Assembly (NCBI RefSeq): GCF_000285495.1 | Contig: NZ_HE610979.1 | Coordinates: 12,295 to 76,294, forward strand | Reading direction: 5' to 3' | Origin: Oceanobacillus massiliensis str. N'diop | GTDB taxonomy: Bacteria; Bacillota; Bacilli; Bacillales; Amphibacillaceae | Length of the DNA: 64,000 nucleotides | Part shown: positions 54,868 through 64,000 of the stretch, piece by piece | Layout of the letters: every line of letters begins with the position of its first letter | Numbering within the stretch: position 1 is the stretch's first letter | Notes under the pieces: generated by a model | Database searches by the model: none | What the model saw: the letters and a program-made list of their open reading frames with translations, nothing else | Told to the model about the DNA's origin: nothing | Program-made: the position numbers and the translations under genes

Positions 54868-56085
54868 TTGTTGGAAAACTTAAATATAGAGTTGAATAGT
54901 GGGCCGGACACAGGAAAACTGCCTAGAAAACCTCCAAGATCTTCATTGACAGTTTTAGGATGGATAAAACAGAATCTCTTTAGCAGCTGGCTGCAAACTT
55001 TATTGACAGTTGTTTCCGCTGCCGTAGTTGGCTATGTAGCGATAAACACACTTCAATTTATCATTTCGGCTGACTGGTCGGTAATAACCGCAAACTTTAA
55101 ACTTCTGATGGTAGGACAATTCCCTGCAGAAGAGGTATGGCGGATTTGGTCTGTATTAGGGCTTACTTCTGCTTTGCTTGGTGCTTCCTGGGGAATTTGG
55201 AAAGGATCTATCGGCCATGTTGCAGTTACGATTGGTGCGTTAATGCTGATTATGCTTGTAATGCCATTCGTCGAACCTAGTACAAGATTTATTCTCGGGG
55301 GCAATATAGCGCTGCTCCTCATCATGTTCTATCTCGGTCAGAAGTTTGCGAAAATGAAATTACCCGTATTAATTTTATGGATATTATTGGTACCAATCAC
55401 CATTTCCTTGTTAAATGGCTTCGGAATTATCGCTCCCGTCAATTCAAACATTTGGGGAGGATTTTTATTAACTATGCTTATTGCCGCGGTATCGATAATC
55501 TGCTCTTTTCCGTTAGGTTTATTGCTTGCACTTGGAAGAAGAAGCAAACTGCCAGCAATTAAGTGGTTTTCCATCATTTATATTGAATTGATTCGAGGCA
55601 TTCCATTAATTACTGTTTTATTTGTATTTCAATTAATGCTTCCACTATTTCTCGGGAATAGCATTGAGATTAGCAACGTCCTCCGGGCGATGATTGGATT
55701 TACCTTATTCGGTGCTGCCTACCTTGCTGAAAATATCCGAGGTGGATTACAATCCCTGCCCCGTGGCCAATTTGAGGCTGCACAGGCATTAGGACTGAAT
55801 TACCCGCGCATGATGGGACTGGTCATATTGCCACAGGCTCTTAGGGCAGTTATCCCAGCAATGGTAGGACAATTCATATCCATATTTAAAGATACCTCGC
55901 TCGTTGCGATTGTAGGTCTTACAGATTTACTCGGTATGGGGCAGAAAATCATTGCCAATCCAGAATTTCTGGGGAAAGCAATGGAGGTATTCCTATTTAT
56001 TGCCTTAATCTATTTTATCTTTTGTTCATTAATGTCACATGTAAGCAGAAGGCTTGAGCAGTCATTAGGAGTCGGAGAACGTTAA
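54868..56085 (+). CDS. aapM: General L-amino-acid ABC transporter permease AapM
   Basis: 405 residues from a TTG start with AGGTG upstream. About eight spans: the AapM-specific central part ([27 protein letters not shown]) and the HisM-type C-terminal module [31 protein letters not shown] loop [36 protein letters not shown]. Forms the channel with AapQ. Confidence 0.93.
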   Translation: MLENLNIELNSGPDTGKLPRKPPRSSLTVLGWIKQNLFSSWLQTLLTVVSAAVVGYVAINTLQFIISADWSVITANFKLLMVGQFPAEEVWRIWSVLGLTSALLGASWGIWKGSIGHVAVTIGALMLIMLVMPFVEPSTRFILGGNIALLLIMFYLGQKFAKMKLPVLILWILLVPITISLLNGFGIIAPVNSNIWGGFLLTMLIAAVSIICSFPLGLLLALGRRSKLPAIKWFSIIYIELIRGIPLITVLFVFQLMLPLFLGNSIEISNVLRAMIGFTLFGAAYLAENIRGGLQSLPRGQFEAAQALGLNYPRMMGLVILPQALRAVIPAMVGQFISIFKDTSLVAIVGLTDLLGMGQKIIANPEFLGKAMEVFLFIALIYFIFCSLMSHVSRRLEQSLGVGER

Positions 56086-56101
56086 AGAAGGGAATGAAAC
56101 G

Positions 56102-56881
56102 ATGGAAAGCGTATTTGGAGTTGAAAAGCTAAATACCCCAGTGGAGAAACGAAAAGATATTATATCTGTCAGCGGGCTCAATAAATGGTTCGGTGATCTG
56201 CATGTACTTAAAGATGTAGATTTGACAGTAAAGCAAGGCGAAGTGATTGTTATACTGGGCCCATCAGGTTCAGGAAAGTCCACATTTATCCGCACGCTGA
56301 ATGCACTTGAGGAATTCCAGGAGGGCGATATCAACATTGATGGGATAAATTTGACAAACGACTTGAAAAATATAGAAGAGATTCGTAAAGAGACGGGAAT
56401 GGTATTCCAATCTTTCAATCTATTCCCCCACATGACCATCTTAAAAAATATTACCCTGGCCCCAATCTGGGTCAGAAGATGGAAGAAGAAAAAGGCCGAA
56501 CAAATCGCTAAGGACCTCTTAGAGCGAGTAGGCATACCGGAACAGGCAGATAAATTTCCCGGCCAGCTCTCCGGCGGGCAGCAGCAGCGCGTCGCAATTG
56601 CAAGGGCTTTAGCAATGCAGCCAAAAATCATGCTGTTTGATGAGCCTACCTCAGCACTTGATCCCGAAATGGTAAAAGAAGTCTTGGATGTTATGAAAAC
56701 ATTGGCTGACTCTGGTATGACAATGTTAGTGGTAACCCATGAAATGGGCTTTGCCAGACAGGTTGCCGATCGAATTATTCTGTTCGATTACGGAGAGATT
56801 GTGGAGCAAGGTACACCAGAGCAGCTCTTTGATCATCCCCAGCACGACAGAACGAAATTATTCCTGTCGCAAATTTTATAA
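56102..56881 (+). CDS. aapP: General L-amino-acid ABC transporter ATPase AapP
   Basis: 259 residues. Walker [12 protein letters not shown]-loop [14 protein letters not shown], signature LSGGQQQR, Walker [16 protein letters not shown], switch [16 protein letters not shown]. Ends the operon J-Q-M-P, 16 bases after aapM. It might also energise the orphan permease at 17023, but that is a guess. Confidence 0.96.
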   Translation: MESVFGVEKLNTPVEKRKDIISVSGLNKWFGDLHVLKDVDLTVKQGEVIVILGPSGSGKSTFIRTLNALEEFQEGDINIDGINLTNDLKNIEEIRKETGMVFQSFNLFPHMTILKNITLAPIWVRRWKKKKAEQIAKDLLERVGIPEQADKFPGQLSGGQQQRVAIARALAMQPKIMLFDEPTSALDPEMVKEVLDVMKTLADSGMTMLVVTHEMGFARQVADRIILFDYGEIVEQGTPEQLFDHPQHDRTKLFLSQIL

Positions 56882-56894
56882 CAGAACTGCAGAT

Positions 56895-56930
56895 GAACCC
56901 TTTCGAACCAGGAAAGGGTTCATTTTTCTT
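56895..56930 (+). terminator. Terminator of the aap operon
   Basis: GAACCCTTTC and GAAAGGGTTC around a 7-nt loop, then ATTTTTCTTC. Confidence 0.88.
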
Positions 56931-57031
56931 CAGACATAAACAAGACAACACCCCCTCCCCTAACGATACATTAGAACCCTGCGAATTGGGTATATACTAA
57001 ATATATCTCTAACTGTACAGGGGGACTGGCA

Positions 57032-57892
57032 ATGAAATGGCGCGGCAGAAAACAAAGCAGCAATGTTGAGGATCGTAGGGGCAGAAGTTCCGGCAGCGGA
57101 TTGGGAATTCCTGCACTGGCAGGTGGCGGAACAGGAGGAATAATCATCCTGCTGCTTGTCATGTTTCTCGGCGGGAACCCTCTTGACTTCCTATCAGGCA
57201 CAACAACTACAGATCAGCAAAGTACAACCCAGTATGTCGAAACAGAGCGCGAAGCTGAACTCGCCGATTTCATATCGGTAGTGCTCGCAGATACAGAAAC
57301 CATTTGGTCAGATATTTTCAAGGAAAATGGCATGCAATATACAGAACCACCCCTGGTATTATTTAATGATTATGTTCAGTCAGCTTGCGGTGGGCAGAGT
57401 TCTGCAGTAGGTCCGTTCTACTGTCCCGGTGATCAGAAACTCTATATCGATTTAAGCTTCTATGATGAACTGGAAAGAAACTTTCAGGCACCTGGTGACT
57501 TCGCCATGGCTTACGTTATCGCACATGAAGTCGGTCACCATGTTCAGACCCTCCTTGCTTTAAACAAAGACCTAAATGAAGCCCGCGGCAAAGTCAGTGA
57601 GGAAGAATTGAATGAGCTATCCGTCCGCTCTGAACTTCAGGCAGATTATTTGGCCGGTGTATGGGCACATCATGCAGAGAGCATGAAATTACTTGAAGCG
57701 GGAGATCTGGAGGAGGCCCTCGACGCTGCCAGCGCAATCGGGGACGACACTCTCCAGAAACGTGCCCAAGGTTATGCGGTACCAGAGACTTTTACACACG
57801 GGACCTCTGAACAAAGGAAAAGATGGTTCTACCGGGGGTTCGAATCCGGAAATCTAGAGGATGGGGATACATTTGAAGCTAATGAATTGTAA
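57032..57892 (+). CDS. Neutral zinc metallopeptidase, YpfJ family
   Basis: 286 residues. A basic N-terminus, one membrane anchor (GGIIILLLVMFLGG), and an exterior domain with the zinc motif AYVIAHEVGHHVQTLL near residue 165 (HExxHH), a third acidic ligand region SELQADYLAGVWAHH, and QSACGGQSSAVGPFYCPGDQ. The family is annotated as a putative zincin peptidase. Standalone gene between the aap operon and yojN. Confidence 0.9.
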   Translation: MKWRGRKQSSNVEDRRGRSSGSGLGIPALAGGGTGGIIILLLVMFLGGNPLDFLSGTTTTDQQSTTQYVETEREAELADFISVVLADTETIWSDIFKENGMQYTEPPLVLFNDYVQSACGGQSSAVGPFYCPGDQKLYIDLSFYDELERNFQAPGDFAMAYVIAHEVGHHVQTLLALNKDLNEARGKVSEEELNELSVRSELQADYLAGVWAHHAESMKLLEAGDLEEALDAASAIGDDTLQKRAQGYAVPETFTHGTSEQRKRWFYRGFESGNLEDGDTFEANEL

Positions 57893-58064
57893 TGCCGCTT
57901 CTTTCCATGTTACATCCTCTCTAATTCTTCCACTAATAAAGCAATTATAGAACCGATGATAAATATCATCCCACTATTAGTGGTCCCTCTTTCTTAAACC
58001 TTAATTGCAGGATTTTTATTTTTGCATCCAAGTAAGTTACAATGGTTACGAAAGGGGTTATATG

Positions 58065-58943
58065 ATGAACAACGACTACCATTTACCTGAAAATATAATG
58101 CAACTATTAAATACAAAGCGGAACGATAACAACCAGGAATCATTCCAGGAGTTAATCAGGCCAGGCGGATATGTTCCACCTGAAATCGATTTATTGACAG
58201 ATGCTATCACTGCCTTAAGCATGGGAAAGAATGTATTATTGAAAGGCCCAACTGGTGCTGGAAAAACCAAATTCGCCGAATCCCTTTCCTATCTTTTTAA
58301 CCAGCCGATGTTCAGTGTCAACTGTTCTGTTGATCTCGATGCAGAAAGTCTGCTCGGCTTTAAAACCCTAGACTATCAGGGAGAAAAACAAATCATTGAC
58401 TTTATCCCTGGACCCGTAACAAATGCGATGAATTATGGAGACTTTCTTTATATCGATGAAATCAATATGGCCAAACCGGAAACCCTCCCATTAATAAACG
58501 GCGTATTGGATTATCGCAGGACTATTACAAACCCATTTACTAACGAAATCATTAAGGCAAAAGAAGGCTTTGGTGTAATTGCGGCTATTAACGAAGGATA
58601 CATCGGTACTGTCCCACTTAATGAAGCATTGAAAAATCGGTTTATCGTTATTGAAGTTCCCTATATTGAAGGGGATCAGCTGAAAAGCCTCATCCAAACC
58701 AACACAAATCTTTCCGATAAAAACTTAATCGATCTTTTTGTAAAGCTTTCCAGCGATCTAATAACAGCCGTTCACCAAGGTAAGTTATCAGAAGATGCCG
58801 CTTCAATCCGCGCATTACTGGACGCCTGCGATCTAAGTGTCATCATCCCGCCAAAACGCGCGATTCTCAGATCGATTATTGATAAATTAGAAGAAGAAAG
58901 AGAACGGGAATTTGTAAACAACCTATCAGATACTCTATTTTAG
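58065..58943 (+). CDS. yojN: MoxR/NorQ-type AAA+ ATPase (YojN-like)
   Basis: 292 residues from the ATG at 58065 (AAAGGGG seven bases upstream; adjacent ATG at 58062 also possible). Walker A GPTGAGKTKFAE near residue 66, Walker B FLYIDEINMAKPETL, sensor-1 AAINEGYIGTVPLNEALKNRF, and the C-terminal lid. MoxR ATPases work with VWA partners to mature or activate enzyme complexes; the partner is the next gene, 15 bases downstream. The client is unknown. Confidence 0.92.
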   Translation: MNNDYHLPENIMQLLNTKRNDNNQESFQELIRPGGYVPPEIDLLTDAITALSMGKNVLLKGPTGAGKTKFAESLSYLFNQPMFSVNCSVDLDAESLLGFKTLDYQGEKQIIDFIPGPVTNAMNYGDFLYIDEINMAKPETLPLINGVLDYRRTITNPFTNEIIKAKEGFGVIAAINEGYIGTVPLNEALKNRFIVIEVPYIEGDQLKSLIQTNTNLSDKNLIDLFVKLSSDLITAVHQGKLSEDAASIRALLDACDLSVIIPPKRAILRSIIDKLEEEREREFVNNLSDTLF

Positions 58944-58958
58944 TTAGGAGAATGCTGG

Positions 58959-60872
58959 ATGTATCGTTTCCATGATTCAAAGGTCGATACTGATCTGTTT
59001 ATGCAGTTGCAGGACTTAGCAACCGTCTTATCCGGCAATCCTGATTTGGACTTCGAGCATAATTATGGTTCATTTATCGATCTTGTTGATATTAAAGTAA
59101 CTGCCAGCCGTTTCTGGGATAAAACAAAGCAGGAAACAAAAGTGGCAGGACTGAAAACCGATATCCTTTTACGTACAATCGGTACACTGCATCATTCCAA
59201 TATCCCTGCTATTAAGAATTTTCTAACGAATATCAGGGAGATTGGAAGACCTAAATTATCCACTCAATTATTCACATTGATTGAGGATATCCGGCTGGAA
59301 GAAATCATAAAAAAAGAACGTCCGGGAACAAAGAAATGGTTTAACAGCCGCAAAAATTATTTAAAGCATTATCTTGAAAACCAATTGGCAGCAAATGTCA
59401 CAAGAGGATTTGCAACTGATGAATTGTTCTGTCTGATTTACTTGCTGATCCAATCCGACAGTCCAGACCCTGCTTTTCCAAGGGCAAATGAAAAGCAGCT
59501 TCAGCAACTCACCAGTCTTAAGCCAATTATCTACACCATCTTTGATACAAGAGATACTAGAGATAGTGCAAGAATAGCTGAACAGATCCTTTACAAGGTG
59601 AAGCCCAACTATCCAGATTCCATCAATGAATACTTCATCTTTCCGATTGCCCATATCGAAAGCTATACGAAAAATACGTTGTTTGATGAGCTTACTCGTA
59701 CCGATGAATTAGTCAATGATGATCAGGAAGAGGTTGATGAGGAAAATAGTGAGTACTTTGATGAGAAGTTCTCCACCTGGCATCGGGAAAATAAAAATGA
59801 AAACCGAAAGCAAAATTTCCTCCAGTTCGAATTAGAACAAGGCACTCGGACAAATATCATGGGCGGCGGAGCAAGAGAGACCGAAGATGGTGATCAGGCA
59901 ATGGCTTCCATCCAAGGTGCATCAGGCGAAAGCAAGGAAAAAGATTATTCCAAAATGGAAGCTTTGGATAAGCAAGAGGACAAAGATCAGAAACAAGGAT
60001 CTGGAAGCAGCTATGGCGAAGCGAACAAAGACGCGGTGGAGCTATTAAAGGAAGCTTTAGCCCCTACCGCTGATGATGAAAGGTTATATGCAGAATTCGT
60101 TAACGACATTGAGTCCTACAAGAGGCAGCTTGCAAACACGATTAAAAAGACAATAGAACATAAAAAAAATACACCTCGCAAGAATCTTATGGCTGGCAGA
60201 CTATCAAAGCGTCTATTACCAATAATTATTGAAGATAACCCGAGGATCTTTTATAAAAAGGACCAGGAATCAAAAGAATTCGATGCTGTTTTTACGCTGC
60301 TTGTGGATTGCTCTGCCTCAATGGCAGGAAAGATGGCAGAAACGAAAAAAGGGATTGTCTTATTCCATGAAGTATTAAAGCAATTGGGTATCCCCCACTC
60401 CATCATTGGATTTTGGGAGGATGCAAATGAAGTCAGGGAAAACTACCAACCAAATTACTTTCATATCATTCATTCCCATGCCGATTCTCTTTATAAAGAA
60501 AATGGTGCCCGCATCATGCAGCTGGAGGCTCAGGAAGACAACCGTGATGGCTTTAGTATCCGCGTAATCACTAGGGAGCTTGAGGCGAGACGTGAGAAAA
60601 ACAAGTTTTTGCTGGTATTTTCCGATGGCGAACCGGCAGCCGATGGCTATGATCAAAATGGCATTGTCGATACACTTTTAGCGGTTTCAGAAGCCAGAAA
60701 AAAAGGAATTGATGTCATCGGCATGTTTTTAGCTGATGGTGAAATTGGCGAACGGGAAGACAATACAATGAAGAACATATACGGCAAAGAGCGTGTCATG
60801 ATTCCAAGTGTATCTGAGCTTCCAGAGCATTTCACACCACTCCTAAAAAAACTGTTGCTAAAAGCAATATAA
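58959..60872 (+). CDS. yojO: VWA-domain protein (YojO-like, NorD/CobT-type)
   Basis: 637 residues; B. subtilis YojO is nearly the same length. A large N-terminal helical region, a charged low-complexity linker at about 300-360 (GASGESKEKDYSKMEALDKQEDKDQKQ), and a C-terminal von Willebrand A domain with the metal-dependent site DCSASMAG (DxSxS) and FSDGEPAADG. Works with the preceding MoxR ATPase. AGGAG site. No terminator-like hairpin with a T-run was found in 60873-61026. Confidence 0.92.
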   Translation: MYRFHDSKVDTDLFMQLQDLATVLSGNPDLDFEHNYGSFIDLVDIKVTASRFWDKTKQETKVAGLKTDILLRTIGTLHHSNIPAIKNFLTNIREIGRPKLSTQLFTLIEDIRLEEIIKKERPGTKKWFNSRKNYLKHYLENQLAANVTRGFATDELFCLIYLLIQSDSPDPAFPRANEKQLQQLTSLKPIIYTIFDTRDTRDSARIAEQILYKVKPNYPDSINEYFIFPIAHIESYTKNTLFDELTRTDELVNDDQEEVDEENSEYFDEKFSTWHRENKNENRKQNFLQFELEQGTRTNIMGGGARETEDGDQAMASIQGASGESKEKDYSKMEALDKQEDKDQKQGSGSSYGEANKDAVELLKEALAPTADDERLYAEFVNDIESYKRQLANTIKKTIEHKKNTPRKNLMAGRLSKRLLPIIIEDNPRIFYKKDQESKEFDAVFTLLVDCSASMAGKMAETKKGIVLFHEVLKQLGIPHSIIGFWEDANEVRENYQPNYFHIIHSHADSLYKENGARIMQLEAQEDNRDGFSIRVITRELEARREKNKFLLVFSDGEPAADGYDQNGIVDTLLAVSEARKKGIDVIGMFLADGEIGEREDNTMKNIYGKERVMIPSVSELPEHFTPLLKKLLLKAI

Positions 60873-61026
60873 AATATATTTAGCAGTTTCTATCAACTGC
60901 AAAAAATAACGCTCGCCAAAAGTTCTTTCATATAAAAATGATTGAACAGATATAGACATAGCGGGAAATTTATAAGATGCTCAGTGCAAATGGGAACGAT
61001 TGATAATGGAAGAGGGGTGATTCTCG

Positions 61027-61617
61027 ATGATAGATAGTACAAGAAATCCTAAGGTAGATGAATACTTAAATAATATTGAAAAGTGGAAGGAAGAATCTGA
61101 AAAACTCAGAACTATCATCCTTAACTGCAAGGAACTGACCGAAGACTTTAAATGGAAGCATCCTTGTTATACGCTTGAGGGTAAAAACATCGTTCTCATA
61201 CATGGTTTTAAAGAATATTGTGCACTGCTGTTTCACAAAGGGGCTTTGTTGAAGGACCGCCACGGAATACTAATCCAACAAACGGAAAATGTTCAAGCAG
61301 CGCGTCAGATTCGTTTTACAAATGTACAGGAGATAATGGAGCTGGAACCCCTGTTGAAAGCGTATATTCATGAAGCCATTGAAGTTGAGAAAGCCGGTTT
61401 GCAAGTGACTTTAAATACAGAAATCACTATACCTAAAGAACTTCAAGATAAATTCACTGAAATTCCCGAATTGAAAACAGCCTTTGAATCACTGACACAA
61501 GGCCGGCAAAGAGCATACAGCTTTTATTTTTCTCAGCCCAAGCAATCCAAGACAAGAGTGTCCAGAGTTGAAAAATGCTTACAGCAGATTCTCGATGGAA
61601 AGGGATTAAAGGATTAG
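61027..61617 (+). CDS. ydeI: YdeI-like protein (DUF1801 plus OmdA-type C-terminus)
   Basis: 196 residues. The N-terminal DUF1801 part has NPKVDEYLNNIEKWKEESEKLRTIILNCKELTEDFKWKHPCYTLEGKNIVLIHGFKEYCALLFHKGALL; the C-terminal 60 residues (IPKELQDKFTEIPELKTAFESLTQGRQRAYSFYFSQPKQSKTRVSRVEKC) are the bacteriocin-protection/OmdA-like tail. Layout as in B. subtilis YdeI; function unknown. Confidence 0.88.
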   Translation: MIDSTRNPKVDEYLNNIEKWKEESEKLRTIILNCKELTEDFKWKHPCYTLEGKNIVLIHGFKEYCALLFHKGALLKDRHGILIQQTENVQAARQIRFTNVQEIMELEPLLKAYIHEAIEVEKAGLQVTLNTEITIPKELQDKFTEIPELKTAFESLTQGRQRAYSFYFSQPKQSKTRVSRVEKCLQQILDGKGLKD

Positions 61618-61709
61618 TATTTTCCGTAAGCTTATATCTCAAGAAAATATCAATCTATCTTCATATGAAAATGTACCAGGGTTTAAAACTCCCAAATATT
61701 GCAACAAAC

Positions 61710-61745
61710 GAAATGACCTATGCCGATTCATAGGTCATTTCGTCT
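61710..61745. terminator. Terminator between ydeI and the PTS-IIC-like gene
   Basis: GAAATGACCTATG and CATAGGTCATTTC with a 6-nt loop between convergent genes; CGTCTTTA follows on the plus strand. Confidence 0.75.
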
Positions 61746-61789
61746 TTAGCTAAATAAATATGCAGTTATTGCTGTTGTCTATAAAAACT

Positions 61790-62818
61790 TTATTGTATCT
61801 CCATTCGAAGATCGCCTGTCTTAGCCCATCCTCTTAATCTCAATGCGTGGTAGACCACTAGAGAAATAACCGCCGGCACAATCACCCCTATTACTAGATA
61901 CATCAGCATAACTCCCGGTCCCTGGTTAGCAAGTATATTCAATGGTGCTATAAAAGAGTTCAGACCGAGACCAGCCAGCGCGTAAGGAACCTGAAAGTCA
62001 AATAATTGAATGGCAATAGGCGCACAAATCACCGAAGATAAAAACGGCCCTATCACAAGACGAGGGTTTTTCACAAGATTCGGAACTTGTACTTTAGGCG
62101 TTAAGAATGATTGGGCAATGTTTGCTCCAAGATCATTTTGCTTAAACGACATGGCTGTCCATCCAGCAAATTGGGCAGTACAACCAATTAATGCTGCCGC
62201 ACTTGAAACTGGATCAAGCTGCAAAGCTATTGCAATCGCGGCAGAAGATGCAGGTGACATCAGAAAGATGCTCCATACAAGCGCAATTACAATCGAACCA
62301 ATCAATGGAGAAACTTCAACAGAACGGGCGATGAACCCACTCAAACTTTCTAGCATCGGAGTTGTAATAGCTGCCAGAAAGACACCCGCTACTCCCCCGA
62401 CCATTATTGCTGCAAACGGAATCGACATCATATCCAGTTTCGTCTTACCGGCAACACGCTTACCGACCCAGGTTGCAACAGCCGCTGCCAGTACAGCACT
62501 AATCGGTTGCCCCGTTGTGAGCACCCATGCTCCGTCTGCATTTATCGAAAGCGCATTTGCTCCAATTGTAGCTGAAGCCATTGCGCTAAACACGACCAAA
62601 GTATTCCCGCCCAGCTGATAAGCGATCCCTGCTCCGATAGCAGGTGCAAGCATTAACTGTGCAGCCTTACCAATCGTAAGAAATCCTTCCCAGCCGGTAA
62701 ATGTCCCAAATGTTTCAATTAAGAGGCCGATCCCCAACGTTACGAGTACTGCATTTGCTAGTCCTTGCGAGCCTTTATACATTCGATCAATAAGATAATC
62801 CTTCGTTGACTGTTTCAT
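61790..62818 (-). CDS. Orphan PTS IIC-like membrane transporter (PTS_EIIC_2 type)
   Basis: 342 residues, about nine spans, AGGAGG site. Segments GLANAVLVTLGIGLLIETFG, LMLAPAIGAGIAYQLGGNTLVVFSAMASATIGANA, and the C-terminal NPRLVIGPFLSSVICAPIAIQLF and GLGLNSFIAPLNI belong to the IIC_2 family, which lacks IIA and IIB partners. No EIIA/EIIB gene lies near, so the PTS label may be structural only. A structured leader with terminator precedes it. Confidence 0.85.
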   Translation of the reverse strand: MKQSTKDYLIDRMYKGSQGLANAVLVTLGIGLLIETFGTFTGWEGFLTIGKAAQLMLAPAIGAGIAYQLGGNTLVVFSAMASATIGANALSINADGAWVLTTGQPISAVLAAAVATWVGKRVAGKTKLDMMSIPFAAIMVGGVAGVFLAAITTPMLESLSGFIARSVEVSPLIGSIVIALVWSIFLMSPASSAAIAIALQLDPVSSAAALIGCTAQFAGWTAMSFKQNDLGANIAQSFLTPKVQVPNLVKNPRLVIGPFLSSVICAPIAIQLFDFQVPYALAGLGLNSFIAPLNILANQGPGVMLMYLVIGVIVPAVISLVVYHALRLRGWAKTGDLRMEIQ

Positions 62819-62860
62819 ATTGTGTAGCCTCCTAATTTTTCACCAATTGATTTCATAGAA

Positions 62861-63085
62861 AATAAAAAAACCCTTCCGAAAATGGATGGGCGCTTAAACT
62901 TATTATTGCCTGAGCGCCTTATTTATTAAAAAATAAAGTGGACTCAAACAATTCCATTTCCATGGCGTTCCAGTCCTATCAGCATAATAAGTTAATAATA
63001 ATTATAATAGATGATTGCTCTCTCACTCGCATGTCAGGTTCCCCTCTCTGTTATAGTAAATTGATATTATAGTAAACTAATTTCT
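62861..63085 (-). promoter_or_regulatory. Structured leader with terminator ahead of the PTS-IIC-like gene
   Basis: Minus strand: a TACTAT/TATAAT promoter area near 63075, then several local stems. One is GGACT/AGTCC (62940-62944 with 62972-62976) enclosing CCAT/ATGG. Another is GGCGCT/AGCGCC (62889-62894 with 62913-62918). The last is a terminator CCCATCC/GGAAGGG followed by seven Ts (62864-62890). The GG at 62889-62890 belongs to both of the last two stems, so they compete. No known riboswitch class was recognised. Confidence 0.5.
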
Positions 63086-63368
63086 CATTAGAGTCAATAG
63101 TTATTTTTTCTGAAATATTAAAAGCAGTTTCATACTATCCGTAATAGAATAGACTTCAGGAAAGACCTTATAATGCAGCAGATTTATATAGTGTGGATTA
63201 TTCCAATCATTAAAATTTAGCGACAACGCTGATAGCATTCTGATGCATTCAGTAAATAGCAGCATCAGGGATTTTGGCGATATATCAGCAATCACCCATA
63301 AATTCCCAATTTATTACATCTCTATCGAATGCCCTGAACCACCCATCATTCTCTAAAAAATCATATAA

Positions 63369-63832
63369 AAAATAATTGCTTTTTTCCCAAAGATTGTTGT
63401 TTTTGATAAAATATATACACTGCAAAGTAACTTGGCGATGAGCTTATCTCCGCTCCGGAAATACACTGCACTTTCCGCGGGCTCGCGCTAAGCCTCCTCG
63501 CTCGCAAAGTTCGCTCCCTGTGGGGTCTTAGCGTCTTCGCTTTCCCGCTGGAGTCTCCGTGTATTCCCTGCGCTAAGATTTGGCTTTCTGAATCAAATTA
63601 CTGATATTCGATTATTAAGCTGATTGATTGGAGCTCAGGGCAGTCGACTCCAGAGGGAAAAGCAACAGCTGAAGATCCCGCAAGAAGCCGGGCTTGCTTC
63701 TGAGGAAGCTGAAGCGGTGCCCGCGAAAAGCGACTGTCCAGAGCGGAAATCGAGTGTTGCTTTTATGTCGCAGTTTCTATCAAATACAAAGTTAGAAATA
63801 ACAGCAATACTTACGAAAAGAGCCAAAATAAT
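63369..63832 (+). mobile_element. MITE copy C with 8-bp target duplication
   Basis: Element 63377-63824 (448 bp) between two AAAATAAT repeats (63369-63376, 63825-63832). Ends as in A and B (the left end has T for the first G). The two GC-rich modules lie at about 63453-63571 and 63631-63748, in the opposite order relative to the ends compared with A and B. It ends about 80 bp before the DeoR gene. No transposase. Confidence 0.9.
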
Positions 63833-63903
63833 ACAAGAAATCGCTTTCTTTTATGATTGTTTTTGAACGTTTTTGGTGTTATTATACTGGTAGGAGGAAT
63901 AAT

Positions 63904-64000
63904 ATGATAACAGAAGAACGACATTCATTTATTTTAAGTCAGTTAAATGAAAACGGTTTAGTAAAATCTGCTGATCTCATGGATGAGCTCAATTGTTCAG
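63904..64000 (+). CDS. DeoR-family regulator, N-terminal part (cut by window end)
   Basis: 32 codons seen: MITEERHSFILSQLNENGLVKSADLMDELNCS, the start of a DeoR-type helix-turn-helix with its leading ERxxFIL and LxxNG(L/I)V words. An AGGAGGAAT site precedes the ATG, and TATACT lies just upstream. The ligand-binding part is beyond the window; such regulators usually control sugar operons. Confidence 0.85.
   Translation, partial: MITEERHSFILSQLNENGLVKSADLMDELNCS

Noticed and set aside
63101-63295. 64-codon minus-strand frame upstream of the PTS-IIC-like gene
   Set aside because: No ribosome site, no family resemblance, and it lies upstream of the leader's promoter area.

Overview
The window is chromosomal DNA of a low-GC, endospore-forming Bacillaceae. 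Pointers are a gamma-type spore protein gene, the spore-cortex deacetylase pdaA, strong GGAGG ribosome sites, and long blocks syntenic with the Bacillus subtilis yfh-yfk region (sspE, mutY, yfhP, yfhH, recX, yfhF, yfhE; clpE, pdaA, yfkD, yfkH-yfkI-yfkJ). Gene content (many Na+-linked and amino-acid transporters) would suit a halotolerant genus such as Oceanobacillus or Virgibacillus, but this is an inference. No rRNA, canonical tRNA, prophage, CRISPR array or intact insertion sequence was seen.

Layout. 1-6.5 kb: spore protein, DNA repair (mutY, recX), yfh genes, and a GNAT gene behind an unusual tRNA-like structured leader. 6.6-10.3 kb: two GntR(YtrA-type)-controlled membrane modules facing each other, each with its own inverted-repeat operator. 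10.4-18.6 kb: secreted metallo-beta-lactamase-fold protein, clpE with CtsR boxes, pdaA, a NhaC-type transporter, yfkD, and an amino-acid ABC permease plus binding protein without an ATPase. 18.7-22.7 kb: ferrous-iron efflux ATPase with PerR and Fur sites, then yfkJ-yfkI-yfkH. 22.8-29.5 kb: MITE copy A, alanine/glutamine symporter, SRAP protein, glutaminase, a CAP-domain exoprotein, mreBH. 29.5-35.4 kb: lysine catabolism (lysine 6-dehydrogenase, aminoadipate-semialdehyde dehydrogenase) beside an NSS transporter and CoA-disulfide reductase. 39.4-40.65 kb: a 1.3-kb GC-rich composite minisatellite. 40.7-45 kb: ABC-F ATPase, a hidden small membrane protein, and a reduced rib operon (ribE-ribB-ribH) under an FMN riboswitch. 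45.2-45.9 kb: MITE copy B. 46-52 kb: thioredoxin-fold protein, P1 peptidase, pseudouridine synthase, chemotaxis-type receptor. 52.3-56.9 kb: a complete aapJQMP amino-acid uptake operon with a TnrA box. 57-61.6 kb: zinc metallopeptidase, MoxR/VWA pair (yojN-yojO), ydeI. 61.8-64 kb: orphan PTS IIC-like gene with a structured leader, MITE copy C, and the start of a DeoR-family regulator.

The most unusual items are non-coding. (1) A three-copy MITE family has 25-bp terminal inverted repeats and perfect 8-bp target duplications, probably moved by an ISL3-type transposase; its core orientation is inverted in one copy. (2) Strictly 20-21-bp-periodic intergenic arrays occur, one of them interrupted by MITE B. 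(3) The composite minisatellite has copies that differ by exactly two 21-bp units. (4) A cloverleaf-like element is fused to a 16-bp alternative hairpin and a terminator-like stem ahead of a GNAT gene. (5) A perfect 45-bp palindrome is centred on a PerR box.
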